DNA of 64,000 bases from Symsagittifera roscoffensis (GCF_963678635.1 NC_087069.1:10437206-10501205), one strand, 5' to 3'. Positions 1 through 12,145 are shown, counted from the stretch's first letter. Made by a program: numbers and translations. Notes: a model not told the origin generated them from the sequence alone.

Positions 1-2534
1 TGAGGCAATTTTGAAAATACTTTGTGAAAATTTTGGTTTGGTCATCAAAAATTTACTAAGCATATAGTTTTTTTCCATGAAAATTGCATGAAAAGCATTT
101 TTGTCCCATTTTTCAAATATAATATACCAATTTTATGCCAAAAAAATCAAAAATGTTAAATTTTGACAAATATCTTAAGCCTTATTGCAGCCCCTCCAAC
201 TGTGACACAAATGAGTTTATAACTCTGATGTTTGCTGCAGTCCTATATATTGCTTGAGAAGTTTTAATTAGAATATTGCTTTGTTTTCGATTGTTTTCCA
301 AAAAACAATCTATTTTACTGAAATAATGAGAAAAACTTATATAAAAAAATTACTCAAATCGTATCTTAATGACAAACCTATGATTATGAAATGTTTATTG
401 TTCCGACCATTGAAAATGGGGAGGAAATTTGTATTAGGGAGTCTTTATTTTTTCTTCACACAAAATCAGGTACCACAAATAATCATTGGAATATGAAGAG
501 TGATAAATCTTGATGTAGCTCTTTCAATTGTTATAACAAAATTAAAACCATATCGTTTGTCGAGCAAAACTAAATTGAAATTTTTGAGTTTGAATCCAGA
601 TGGTGGTGAGTAAACCGAGGTAAAAGCACGCTTTTAAAAGGAGGGAAAGCTTAAATATGTTTAACTTCAGTTGTGAAAATCAATTTTACTATGGGAAAAA
701 TAGTGTTTGGAGTTTCTTGTGCATTTTTTGGAATGAAGAGTTTCAAAATTTCAAACTTTTCTGCAGAAAAAATTGAAAACTTTTTCGTTGCTATCATGTT
801 ATTTTTCTAATTATTTTTCTGCAAATACTTTTCTCCAATTTGCTTTTTTTAACTATGGCTGTCGAATATGCCTCAATTCTAATTTTTCAAATAGAAAGTT
901 TTATCATACCACACAGAAAAAAGACATAGTTGTAAATAAAAACGTTCTGTGATTTTTGCGCAGTAACCGGCTATCAGAGGTCAAGTTCTAGAATTTTAGA
1001 AATAAAGTCAATTGCCGCATTCATACAAATAGTATCAATCGGTTAACAGCGCATAAAACAATAAATGACTTAGCTATCCTGAAAAAAGTTTTTCACAATT
1101 GCGTCAACGTTAACGTTTTGAACAGAGAAACGCCTACAGTAACCATTCTGGAAATCATCGCGAAAAGCAACATGAATTTTGTTTAATTAGACCAAATAAA
1201 ATTAGATTTGATGAACGGTAATTGGATTTTTATTGAAAATGAATTGGATTTTCATGTAACGTCGTAATTTTACAATCAACAAGCCTCTTCATATCAGTTT
1301 AATTACTGACTGATCTGAATGCCATTTTCAGTCTACAACTTTTTTTTGAAAAAACAGTAAGAAAAAACGAAAATTTTTATTTATTTTTTCACTTTTAAAA
1401 GTGTTTTAAGCATCTCTCGTTTCCTTGATCATGAAGATATGGTTTAAATTTTACAATTCACGGCAACAAATTGTCAAGCTCACATAAATTTCAATACATT
1501 GAGTTAATACGAAAACCAAACTCATCCCAGCTTTATCCTGAAATGCAATATCTTCAACATAGCGCCTGATCGTTTTTGATGGTATCAATTTAATTGCCCA
1601 GTCAACCTAATTGCAAACAGTAGCTTTGGTTGATGAGCAATCAAATGTGTTGCTTGTTTTTAAAGAAACGTTTTTTTCTGAATCTTCGAAGGTAGCTTCA
1701 AGTTTTATAATAAAAGTAAAATGCAGAAACAAGTTTTGTCTGATGTTTTTGTCCACATTTTTTAGAATAAATAGAGAGGGCTCAGTATCTCCGATAAAGC
1801 AAAAAAACTATCGTTTCAACTTTAAATTTTTTGTTGAACCAGGAGTTTTTAAAAACAGATTTTGGTTTAACTGACGACAAATAAACAGATGAAAGAAATT
1901 GTTTGAAAAACTCAGACATTTCGCTGCAATTTGCTTTTTTGTGAAGAGCCAGAACTATTCAAATTTTGACAGTTTTGACTGAGAAATATGCAGTAGAAAG
2001 ATGATAAAAAATGTCAACATTCATATTTTGGGTAAAATTTTAGTTTAAAAAAATGGCGAATGCTTTTAAAATCATAAATTTCTTTGGAAATTTTGAAAGA
2101 CAGAAAATAATTCACAAGAATTAAATTTCGGCCACCATAAAATCAAAATCTTGCCAATATCGTTCTCAAATTGGTTAGAAAAATTAGGAAATCAAATACT
2201 GAGCCACAAACTGGCCTATAAAGATGTGAATGCTTATAAAATGTTCAAAATTGCTGATTAAAAACGATAAAAAAAGTCTTGCTAGAACTCGCCATTTTTG
2301 ATTACGTTTATGTAAATAAAAAACTAAATAGTTTATCAGACATCTAATATACACTAGAAAGTTTGTGGCAATCCTCGAGAAATTTTTGAAATATATTATT
2401 CAGATAAAAATTTTGCATCAAAACTACTTAAATTCGAAAAATAAATCAATGACATATCAAATCAAATTGATTGCAGATAAATGAATGAAAAGCCAGTAAT
2501 GATCATTTGAAGTCAACTTTAGATTGTTTTGTTT
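1..2534. other. AT-rich noncoding DNA
   Basis: Only short ORFs without protein-like composition are present. The sequence is dominated by A and T runs. I see no splice-bounded exon, RNA gene or transposon end. It reads as ordinary intergenic or intronic DNA. Confidence 0.6.
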
Positions 2535-3095
2535 GCAAACGATGAAAAAAATTTGATAGCAAATAATTGGGAATTGAACTGATTTGAAATCGTTTTATAC
2601 GAAAATTGTTTTTTTTTGGTTTAAAAGGTAATAACAACTATTTACATACAAAAGAATCAAAAATAAAATGTTCAAATTTGCGTGGAGCCTTTTTAGTTTC
2701 GTTGTTATTTTTAAATAGAAAGATACGCCTAAATGTGACAGCAAAACATCTTTAAATTTTTCTGCCACTGTTTCTCTAAACTGGAAGACATCTATTTATA
2801 AGAAATGTTCTTTTTGTTATGCTGAATCAATGTAAATTTCAAATAATTTTCATATGATAAATCTACAAAAACAATTTATCTACGAGATAATTGACAATTA
2901 ATCTATGGATGTTTTTAATGAGAATTTCCTTTGATTTAATTCGTTTTTGAGCAGGTTGGAAAACATTTGCAGTATTGAAAATTCAACCCAAAAAGAGCAG
3001 TGGACACTCAGACTGCTCTTAATCTTCTAGGGCAAACGATGGAAAAAAAATTGATGGCAAATAATTAAAAACTGAGCTGATTTGAAATCTTTAAA
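2535..3095. repeat. pair of diverged ~60-bp direct repeats
   Basis: The stretch at about 2535-2595 recurs in diverged form at about 3033-3095. Both copies share the word GCAAACGATG, an A-run, TTGATRGCAAATAATT and CTGATTTGAAATC. The DNA between them has no recognisable coding content. This is probably a small local duplication or two remnants of one dispersed repeat. Confidence 0.55.
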
Positions 3096-3797
3096 ACTAT
3101 CTGATTTACCATCTGACAGCAATGTTATCACCTAGCCAGGGGAAAACTTAAAGAGTCCAGAGCAATCCTGGATTTCCTGGCCGGATTATCTAGTAACCCT
3201 GCCAAGAGTTCGAAAAAATTCCTTGAAAAATAGGCCTGGACACAAGTTAGGTACCCTTCCAAGAAATCAGGTTTTTTCACAAAAATTTTCTATAATTTTT
3301 CAGTCAGCGCAAAGTCATTGTAAGGCTCGTGACAAAATTTTGTTGAAAAAATTTAGCTCATTTGGTAAAGCGTAGCCAGACTCAAGTTTTATATCAAAGA
3401 ACCAAAAAATTGAATGACTGCTGTGTCAAGCCATAGTTTTTTTTTAGAAATTGTAAGAAGAGCCATACATTTGACAGAAAGTTATCTCAACCTATTTCAA
3501 ACATCGTTTTTTTTTTCAGTTAGACTCTATCTAGCCACGTCAAAAAACGTGTGGTTTGTTATCCTAAAACTGTGCGAAGTTCATACTTCACTTTCAATGC
3601 TGACTCTACAAAGACAGTTTATCTGCAAGATTCTTGCCTGTTGACCAGTGGATGTTGTTTCACGATAACATCTCTTTTTTCGGGCAGGCGAGTAAACATT
3701 CCAGAAAATCCAGAAAATCCAGGGCAATCAGTAGTATGCATATAAAGCATTAGGATCGAAGTGGGTTGGCATACATGTATGACCATTAAGTATAGAT

Positions 3798-3950
3798 TAT
3801 AATGGTCACTCTGTATTATCTGACAACCAATGGTCACCATGTAAAAATCCAAATTGTCGCCAAGAGTTATTTTATAACTAATAGTCCTCATGTAATAATA
3901 CTAATTGTCACCATGTATTAAGTTTTAACGTATAGTCCCCATGTAATCTG
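3798..3950. repeat. degenerate ~51-bp minisatellite built from two half-units
   Basis: A GTC-containing core (variants of TGGTCACCATGTAAT and TAGTCCYCATGTAAT) occurs six times. The GTC positions are near 3804, 3833, 3856, 3884, 3907 and 3934. Spacings alternate at about 28 and 23 bp, so the higher period is about 51 bp. No gene is visible here. Confidence 0.6.
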
Positions 3951-3959
3951 CATTGGTTT

Positions 3960-4680
3960 CTATTTGCAATTGTTAAGAAGTAATTTATGAGTTTAACTAA
4001 AAAATAAATATTGTAAAAAATTTAAAGTTGTCACTGCAATTTGGCTGAATTTGAGTTGCTGTTTCTGCACTCTTTCAGCAGCCTTTCCTTCCTTGCTGAC
4101 AGAAATTTTGGAAAAAAAATTAATTAGTTTGCAATAACCTATAAATTGAACATGTTAGGTAAAAATTAGTTATTGAGAACATTATCAATAGGTTATACAA
4201 AATCCGAGAATACTTATCAGAGTTTTGTGTATAATCGAGTTTTGTGTATGTTAGATCTGTTTTTGTGCATAAGTTTTGTCGAAACTTGTACCTAAGTTGT
4301 TACTATAAAACTGAAGATAGAATAAATTTTTTTGGGGTCCGAGTAGAGGAAAACGCACAGCGCTCGACTCTCGGCCGAAAAGCGGCGTTTCGAAACCCGT
4401 CCGGAAATTGTACTGAAAGGTGGCCAAGGTTGCTGGTATAGTGATAACCCCCATAGATCAATTTTGTATTTTTTTACTTTGATAATAGCCTAACTTCTCG
4501 GATTATTGCTATTCAGTTAACAGTTGGGTAAAATAGTCAATTACTAAAAGAGGGTATTGTTCAAAATTAAGTAGCCATATTAAATAGTTAGTTAATGGGA
4601 TAGCCTGTGAGTTAGAAAACGTCTTAAAACATGATCATTTATGTAAACAAAACCAGAAGCATCACCATGAAAGTTGTTAT
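3960..4680. other. noncoding, with one GC-richer island at about 4336-4435
   Basis: Most of this stretch is AT-rich without supportable genes. The island at about 4336-4435 is richer in GC and contains a GTTTCGAAACC word resembling a tRNA/SINE B box. No cloverleaf can be drawn with confidence. It could be a decayed tRNA-derived element or exon debris. Confidence 0.4.
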
Positions 4681-4689
4681 CATAAATCA

Positions 4690-6120
4690 AACGTGCAATA
4701 TAAAGACAAAACGAACCACACATGGTAGGGTTTGAGTCTTGCATGGGAAAATTGTCATCAATTCAATGACCTGATGAAAATTCTCCTTCAATTGTTTATA
4801 TAGATTGGTGTACTGCCAAAGAGGAAAACCGAGAAGATCACCAAAGTATAAAACGTTTCTTCTGTTGCATATCACAATTCAATTTGTGCCCGGGGAATCT
4901 GATTTTGTTTGGGACAATCATAAAGATATTGTTCGGGATGTGAGGTTAAAATTTGTCGGCTGCAAATACTCCAAGAAGCTTATATCTCAGATGTTTGAAA
5001 TTCTGAATGAGATCCTGCAACTGAAATTCATCCATTTTCAGACTGTCGAACTTGGAAGAACGGTCTTCGTAACTTTGCGGTCAGATTTGATAAATACATT
5101 CGATGAGCGTATACCCCAAACGAAAATTTCCAAGTTTGATGTCAAAGCGTTTGAGAATTGAACCAGCCTGCAGTGCAACAAACCCAACGCTGATAGTGTG
5201 TTGGAGACGTTTATGATCTTGTGTACTAATTGGTGTATTTGCTATTGGCAAACCGTTCCGTCTCAAAGTAATCTTTTCCAATCCAAACTTTTGATAATGA
5301 AAAGGATTCGTTCGGTTTGTTCCAAGAAATGCATTATTGGTGTTCATTTCTATTCTTTGTCTCACCGATTCACCAGCAAAAATATCGTCTTGTTGCCGGC
5401 TGCGCTGACCAGCTGTTGCAAGAATTGTTTTGGTAATTTCTTCTTGATATGGATAGTTCGCAGGAGTTTCAAGAAAAGTTGATTCATTGGCAGAGAGCAC
5501 ATGGTCGGTCACAGTCATTTTTCTGACATACAGGTTCGCTTCGAGTATTTGCAGTTTGTAATGCTTCGCAGCATCTTCAGATATAATAAGAAATACTTCA
5601 TGAGAGCGTCTCTAGGAAAGTCTGAGGGAAACACCGCCCAACAAATGCTTGTCACAGGTGAAAAAGTCAACTCCAGCAGGTCCTTAGAACCAAATTTCCC
5701 TAGATTCGCGGACCAGTTTTCGTTGAGATGTTAAACCAGCTGCGTCTACTGCAGCGGGATTGTTTGCAAAACGATATCCCTGACACTTGAGCCATAAGTC
5801 CTTGACTCCTTTGCTGTTAAAAAATTCTGTTTCAATGAAGCTTTTGTGCGCAAAATTATATTGGCCTTTGAGATTTTGAGCCCATTAGCAGAGAGGGTAC
5901 AGTCAGATAAAAGGAAATACAGGGAGTTGTTTACGAGGAACGGTGAATCAGACACAGAAGGATCCGTTTTGTCGTATCTCAGATCAGCTCCATTTGCTTG
6001 CGTTACTTTGCATCGTATTTCCGAATATATTTTTTACAGGTCAACAAAATTGTTACGGTCACCGGTGATTCAAAACTCAAGCATTGGTCCATTAGGTGAA
6101 CAGACAGGTCCATTTTTTTG
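4690..6120 (-). pseudogene. Maverick/Polinton capsid-type protein (F54H12.2-like), broken
   Basis: Read right to left, this resembles the conserved Maverick/Polinton protein often annotated as uncharacterized protein F54H12.2-like, thought to be the jelly-roll capsid protein of these virus-like transposons. The N-terminal portion (about 6118-5750) contains a segment reading NNSLYFLLSDCTLSANG. The middle portion (5518-5081) contains EMNTNNAFLGTNRTNPFHYQ followed by LEKITLRRNGLPI. The remaining 4875-4690 part is weaker. Frame changes and nonsense codons, including a TGA and a TAA near the N-terminus, separate the blocks, so no full product is possible. The neighbouring basic protein just upstream on the same strand fits a Maverick structural block. 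The family assignment is by recognition and was not searched. Confidence 0.6.
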
Positions 6121-6205
6121 ATCGAAATCATTTTCAAAAATAATCAGAAGAAGTTGTTTTTCAAACCAATCCAGAGAGCTATGGGTAGCTTCATTGGGTA
6201 ACGAA

Positions 6206-6483
6206 TTAGCTATCATTTTTTATGTTTGAGAAAAAAGCTGCTCGTTTTCTCGCTGGTCTGCTTTTTCTTCGAATGGTAGTTTTCCTTTCTCGAGCTCCTA
6301 CTGACCTTCTTCTTCGTAATCCATTCGTTGGAGTGTTTCGACGACATCTACCACCACCGAGTTGTTTTCTTGCAGTTTTTGTTACAGTGTTTTTCAATTC
6401 TTGAATAGGACACTTCTTTTTCATAGCAACATCAATCAGTTCTTGCGCTGCACTCATCAAAAACTCTCTGCCCAATTTTTTGG
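6206..6483 (-). CDS. basic Arg/Lys-rich protein, partial (ends in assembly gap)
   Basis: An open minus-strand frame reaches its stop at 6206 and runs rightward into the gap. The visible part is very basic. It has a helical N-terminal half (EFLMSAAQELIDVAMKKK), then a GGGRCRR patch and long Arg/Lys clusters in the C-terminal half. Small basic proteins of this kind sit beside the capsid gene in Mavericks and may package DNA, as adenovirus core proteins do; that role is inference. The frame to the right of the gap (6684-6765, beginning near an ATG that reads MHVKKNIIG) could be its true N-terminus, but the gap prevents proof. Confidence 0.5.
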
Positions 6484-6683
6484 NNNNNNNNNNNNNNNNN
6501 NNNNNNNNNNNNNNNNNNNNNNNNNNNNNNNNNNNNNNNNNNNNNNNNNNNNNNNNNNNNNNNNNNNNNNNNNNNNNNNNNNNNNNNNNNNNNNNNNNNN
6601 NNNNNNNNNNNNNNNNNNNNNNNNNNNNNNNNNNNNNNNNNNNNNNNNNNNNNNNNNNNNNNNNNNNNNNNNNNNNNNNNNNN
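6484..6683. other. assembly gap (run of N)
   Basis: About 200 undetermined bases. The round size suggests a scaffolding gap of nominal length, so the true distance is unknown. It interrupts the minus-strand basic-protein gene. Confidence 0.99.
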
Positions 6684-7439
6684 AGAAATTCCTGAACAAT
6701 TTGAGCCTCTCTTCAACTTAATTTCCATGATAATGCCTATAATGTTCTTTTTTACGTGCATCGGCGGGTTCGACAGTGCCAATCCAGGGTATTGGCTTAT
6801 ACTCCCCAGATAGTTCTCTCAATGTGCCCATTGGACGCATAACTCCAGGTTGTTTTCAAGTGGTGATTCAGTGTTCTATCAAAAATTTACAACACGCCTC
6901 AGAAACTGAAGTTTATCACGTCACCTCAACTCACCGCGTGTCGCAAATGGCAGCATACTATATCTCACTGCCTTTTAAAGTTTTCACAAAATATGCACCA
7001 TGTAGGAGTGTCCTAGATTTAAAAAAACTCGAACTACTAAAGTCATTCCATCGTAAAATATTTTTGCTTTTGCTTGTCTTAAAAGGTTTTGAGTTAGAGT
7101 TACTCACAAAGAATAATCATTTACTCATGTTTTTGCCCTTACATTAAAACTAAGAAACCGCGTGGCTAGGGATACGCCCCTCTCGAGCGAGCATTCCGAA
7201 ATCCTACCAGGTCTCCACGAAGTGAAGATCTGTTCTATGCAGATTGAAAACTTTCATTCACGTTTAATTAAGTTAATATACTCATTTGAAGGCCAGCAAA
7301 ATTAAGAAGAAAAACTTACGTTTTCATTGCAATTCAACAATTTGAAACACCAAACTATAAGAGTTTCAAAGTTTGGTCTGACCAGGTTTAAGCAAAACAA
7401 AAAGTTTGAAAATTTCATTAATCAAGTTTTGTTGGTTTG

Positions 7440-8850
7440 GTCAAGTTTTTACACACAATGGCAATTAAGTTTACTTTTCATAACGCCCCACTCCTGTCTC
7501 GTCGCGTCTTCGTCAACTCTCATTTCATGGCTTCATCTTCTTGTTCGCCTTTTTCACTATCTTCCAACACTTTCAACCTCAACTTTCTTGCTCCAACAGT
7601 CTCTGTTTACAGCAGGGCATGAGATCCACGTTCACTTTTTGCTCCCGGTTCCGACAAAAGCTGTTATGTAAGCACAGGCTTACTTTTCGCTCCAGGTCAG
7701 CTCGTAGCACCTCCCTTTTTTCGTTTTCTGTTGTTCAAGACATTCCAGCCACCCGCTTCACAGCTATTGTAACAGCATTTCTATGCGTCAGGAATGCTCT
7801 CTTATAGGCACACGATCCTATATTCAGCTGGAAAATTTGATAGGTCTCCGTGTTTCTGGAATTTTGACGCTTCGCGGGTTCATATATCCACGACTTCATG
7901 ACGGCATGGAACCAAGGCATCAATCTGTGCCTTGGACAGATCCTTTCGATTGCTTTCGGTACTTTTAGAATTTTACAGGTGGTTTTAAGCTAGACCAATT
8001 TTTTGTTGAACTTCAGGTTGCTTAGCTGCTTAGCTGTAGGTATGGTCATTTCCTGTTTGCTTGTTCCAGCGTTGTCATCCAACCACCTCGCCGCGATCAT
8101 GGTACTGGCAACAAGAATCGAAACGGGTTTGAGTTTTGGTGGGGAAATCCATTGGAAAACAATTCCTCCACATCTCATACTAACAACATGTTCCCTCAAT
8201 TGGGGTACCATACGTCTATGCTAGGCAGTAGCAAGGATACTCCCCTTGTATCATCAGAATGTTTCTTCAGCTCCAGTACCATGAAGTTTCTAGCATGGGT
8301 TCCACCTCTTTCATTATCTGATTCGTTCCGTCTTTTTCATCTATCGTGGGTAATTCGGTCGGCAAAATTCCACTTGCCTTCTTTTTCTTGAAATCATTTG
8401 CAAAACTTTTGCACAGCTTCATGAAATTCTCACACTTTACGTCTTCTAACTCGCCCTCGGATCTCTTCCGGACAGCCGGAGTTATTTACGTTAACAGATT
8501 GTACGAACTCTCAGACATTCTGGTCATTCTCACGCATTTAGGCACTGAGAACAGTTGATCGATCAGTTGATGTGTCCTCGCATCTAAAGTCACCATGTGC
8601 ATGATATATTTGCTGTTGCAGTTTGATGCGGAAATTAATCTATCGCCTGTCTTTTAGATTCGCCTCATTTTCCAGAACTTCTCACCAGCCTCCAAATTTC
8701 GGTTCTGTCTGTAACGCTCCAGGGATCATTTCCACGCTTGAGGATGTAACCAGCCCATGGGCACGCTCCAGGCGCTCCAATGACTTAATCGAGCTGACCA
8801 TGCTGTAAAATCCTAAGGCGGTCATCAGGTTTCCTCATGACATGATGAGT
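7440..8850 (-). pseudogene. heavily decayed coding sequence, possibly retroelement Gag-like
   Basis: The minus strand keeps long protein-like stretches interrupted by many in-frame stops. One starts at an ATG near 8802 (MVSSIKSLERLERAHG...) and stops after about 37 codons. The next frame continues with charged, helical sequence (for example EFVQSVNVNNSGC and EFHEAVQKFCK) containing at least six stops, mostly TGA. Later pieces at 8211-7990 and 7923-7735 continue this style, and an acidic stretch lies near 7550. The composition and position suggest a Gag-like or N-terminal polyprotein of a Ty3/gypsy element related to the integrase fragment at 15.5-17.2 kb. This is tentative; I cannot assign a domain. 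Confidence 0.35.
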
Positions 8851-8995
8851 TTTGCTAAACATATTATAAAATAACTTTGTGATACTGATGCATTTGTTTA
8901 ATGATTTATAATTTATTTTTTCCAAAAAAAAAACATGTTTTATGGTTGCTAGAACATTTGCCATCTGGCGTTATCGCAGGCTCTAAAAATCGTTT

Positions 8996-9304
8996 TCAAA
9001 ACTTAAATTTCTTTTCCATTATAAGTTTAACAAACAAAGTATTTGAATCAATCTCTAAACGACCATACCCACTCAAAATAATATCAATATTTTTCGAAAA
9101 CTCGGCGGCACTATCACCATTCAAAACATTAATGAAGCGTTCAATTGTTACTTTAGTGATTAAATCAGTTTGAGTTTGAATGGATCGAGTTTGTGAAGCA
9201 AAGCAAACTTGAGGCAATCTTCTTCGTAGAGAAGCACCACCAATGTCAGTTGAGTTGTTAATAGAAGAATTGTTGTAGTTGACAGCAATTTTCAATTTTT
9301 CCAT
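8996..9304 (-). CDS. hypothetical 102-aa protein next to PC4-like gene
   Basis: I do not recognise this protein. The ORF can start at the ATG at 9304 (MEKLKIAV...); a longer reading from 9397 is also open but less protein-like. The first half is polar with a basic SLRRRLPQ patch. The second half is predicted helical (DLITKVTIERFINVLNG, then SAAEFSKNIDIILSG). It lies 320 bp downstream of the PC4-like gene on the same strand, in an area of Maverick-type genes, so a Maverick accessory role is plausible but unproven. No in-frame stop interrupts it. Confidence 0.45.
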   Translation of the reverse strand: MEKLKIAVNYNNSSINNSTDIGGASLRRRLPQVCFASQTRSIQTQTDLITKVTIERFINVLNGDSAAEFSKNIDIILSGYGRLEIDSNTLFVKLIMEKKFKF

Positions 9305-9624
9305 CAGGGGTCCTGATAGGTGAAATTTACTGCAACTCATTATTAGATGTTTGAAAGATAAGAGTAGACAAGGTACAATGAAACTGGTTGAAGTCATCTT
9401 GTTCACTACGTTGACACAATTTTTTGTTACTTCGATGAGAACATGGATGTGGGGAGGGGCATCCTAGAGCAATTGAGCGCAATACTAGTTGTAAATTTAA
9501 TGGGTTGCAAATGCAAAATTTGTGTTTAGAGGGAGTTGTGAGGCGAAAATTCAGGCGACTGCTCATACATTGCTTCAACTATTTTGCTGGTTAAATCAAA
9601 TTATTCAGTCGTTTTTTTTCTGTT

Positions 9625-10070
9625 TCAGGCAACTCTACAGTTTTTATGATTCGGGTATTCATCATTCGCCTCGTTTTCATCACCACTTTCAGCGCATTCT
9701 TTTTCGGGACGGTTTGATCGTTTTGACTTGTATCGTCTTTTATGATGTTTATCATTTACAGCTGAAGATGAGGAGGAGGAGGAGGAGGAAGAAGATGAAG
9801 TCTTTCCACCAGTTTGTTTTTTAACCAATTTTTTAATCTTTGAATAATTATCTGCCAAACAGTCAAATTCTCTTGTCGTTAAGGTCACTGCTTGATAACA
9901 TTTAAACACACCATCTTCATTCTTTTTATACAAATTAACTGTGATATATCTACCCGTTTTGTCAAAAGTTTTCGTTCCAACACGTACAATGCCTTTTTCT
10001 CCCGAAGATATATCTTAAAAATCATCGTAAAAGTCTCATCATTTTCTAGCGACGAGTACATTGTGGTGGT
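9625..10070 (-). pseudogene. PC4-like (SUB1-type) ssDNA-binding/transcription cofactor, one frameshift
   Basis: The ATG near 10063 opens a short frame (MYSSLENDETF...). At an A-run near 9998 the coherent reading moves to the neighbouring frame, which stays open to 9625. The segment after the shift (RYITVNLYKKNEDGVFKC, then AVTLTTREFDCLADN) has the strand-strand-strand-helix pattern of the PC4/SUB1 C-terminal domain, which binds single-stranded DNA in transcription and replication. A Lys-rich linker, a run of 12 serines and a basic KHHKRRYKSKRS tail follow. PC4-like genes are known passengers of Maverick-type elements, in keeping with the capsid-type gene nearby. The frameshift lies in a homopolymer, so a sequencing error is possible. 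Confidence 0.45.
9769..9800. repeat. GAG/GAA trinucleotide microsatellite encoding polyserine
   Basis: A run of GAG/GAA/GAT triplets on the plus strand reads as consecutive serine codons on the minus strand inside the PC4-like gene. The triplet unit preserves the reading frame. Confidence 0.8.
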
Positions 10071-10149
10071 GGTAACGGTAGTGACTTGTTGGTTCAACTG
10101 TTTTGTGATAGAGTGAAATGAGTAATGAATTGGATAGAAGATAAACAAA

Positions 10150-11040
10150 TCTCTGTGGTAAACCTAAGCTCCGAGAGGGAACATCCAATTAATTTTCGTG
10201 ATTAGAAATTTATGAGGCATATAAACTTTTTTTACACCTGTCATTATTGTCTGGCACTCCTTAAGTAGCTCGTAAGTCAGGATATACATTCACATTGGTA
10301 CACGTGTAAATCCTTTGATGTGGTCAGCTGCATGCCTTAATGTCTAGGAGGCATATAAAACAGGATTAAGGTTTTTCTTTGAAGTATACTTGTTCCGACC
10401 TACCTGGCGGGTTAGAATTATACTTTTCATAAGTTTTAATCTAATTGCCAGCCACACATGCAGCCGCACCTTTCTCACCCACACATTACACTAGCTTTTG
10501 CATAAACCTGAGTTGGTTTCATTCTCTCAATTCTTTTCAAAATTTTGGCCAGAAGCTTAGTTTGTCAAAATAATTCTAACTTAAAATGACTGCTTCTCTA
10601 CAAATCATTTCCATCTCAGATTATGAGAGAACAATAATCAACCAAACTAAAACGAGAGAATCAGTTGCCATTTTGCAGCAGCAGAGAGAGAGGCTAGCAT
10701 CCTCTCCGTTCAATCTCCTCTATTTTGGCTTCAGAACTAAGCAGTGGAACACAAAATTCCATCACCCCAGTGGTGGACCTGGCTACTCCTGAAACTCCGC
10801 CTGTCAATGCTTGCTACGCACCGAAGAAAAGGAAGATAGAGTTTAAACAGTTCTGAAAACTTAAGAAACTTTATTGAATTTTCAATCTTGCTGAGTCTTT
10901 TGGGTTGTTCTAAAATTTTTATTGAAAAAATTATCAACTAATGTGTAAGCAAAACTTTAGGTTAATGTTAAATTTTGAAATTTTGTTTAATTTTTCTTTT
11001 TCATCCCAAAAATATTCACAAGTCATTTCCTACTCTACCA
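10150..11040. other. noncoding interval
   Basis: There are only scattered short ORFs without family resemblance. One at 10586-10792 begins with an ATG but looks unremarkable. I see no splice-bounded exon or repeat structure. Confidence 0.5.
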
Positions 11041-12145
11041 ATAACCTAGTTGAACAATTATTGAACCCTATGGCTTGCCCTATCATAGGAGAACAGAAAT
11101 GGTCCACCTTACCAAGCGTCTATTTTATAAGATCAAAAATTATTGGTTTCAGAACCTTGAATTAGTCAAAGCCCTATTTTTAGAAAAACATGAAAATTTC
11201 AAAAATAACATTTTTTGAAAGAGAAATCAGCAAAATTTTTTATTCAGAACTAGAAAACTTGACGCTTTGAACCTATGGTTCTACGCAAATCAATTGGTTC
11301 GCTACTGTTTAGTTATAAAAAAAAACATTTTTTTAATGTAGTTCAAAATTCCGAAAATCGAAAAAATGAAAATTCACCGTGAAGGAGTTGTTTTTAAGCA
11401 AAATATTGCGTTTTTCTCGAAGTTTGTCCAAAGGACGAATTATGGTTCAGGGATGCTGATGGAAACAACAATCAATTGAATTTCATCTCGGTTCACGTTC
11501 TAGACACCCAAGCGTTCTAGACACCCAAGCTTCTAGTGAACTTCAGAAAGTGTTTAAATGCATTGTTAATCTTTCCTGAGCGGTGGGAACTATAATTAAA
11601 CATTAGAGAATAATAAAAAATAGTTTTTTTTTTTAATTTTAATTTTTTTTCGATTTTTTCAATTTTTATCAAATTTTTACATTAATTTTCAACAAAGTTT
11701 TTTCGTCTCAATTTTAGCTTCTAGCAAAAATTTGCTATACCACCTTGTTGCCCTACCATAGGTGAACAGAAACTATTCTGAAAGTCGTTCTGATCGGCTA
11801 TTTGAACGTAATCCAGCGTGTGTACACTCTTTCCTGGTCGATTGCCTGCAAAATTGAACAATTTCAAGTTAGAAACATAGTAAATTTTCAGTTTTAATTT
11901 TTTTGATTTTTTTCAAATTTTTCTATTTTTTGTACTTGGCAATTATAAGTTTTTTATCTCTTTTTTTGACTGCAATTAAAAAATTGCTAGGCTACTGGTT
12001 TAACCTGTCACAGGACAACAGAAAAGGTCCGCATGGTGAACTGTCTATCTTATTCAGATCAAAAGTTATTGGGTTCAGAACTGTATTCAGCCAATTCCAA
12101 GCAACCCTGAAAGAATTTAATTCCTTCTTTTACCGTGGTGGTTAG
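11041..12145. repeat. three diverged copies of a dispersed repeat
   Basis: A block near 11041-11165, a shorter one near 11740-11780 and one near 11985-12105 share words such as CCTATCATAGGAGAACAGAA and TTATAAGATCAAAAATTATTGGTTTCAGAAC-like sequence. All are in the same orientation. A perfect 17-bp tandem pair (GTTCTAGACACCCAAGC type) also occurs near 11499-11537. The relationship suggests a decayed non-autonomous element family. Confidence 0.5.

Noticed and set aside
4336-4435. Possible tRNA gene (GTTTCGAAACC resembles a B box)
   Set aside because: The acceptor and D arms cannot be paired and the T arm is imperfect; at best a decayed tRNA-derived fragment.
4805-5161. 118-codon plus-strand ORF
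   Set aside because: It is antisense to the capsid-type remnant, which explains its open frame.
7150-7240. GC-richer stretch that could be an LTR end or an RNA gene
   Set aside because: No second copy, inverted repeat or convincing fold is visible in the window.
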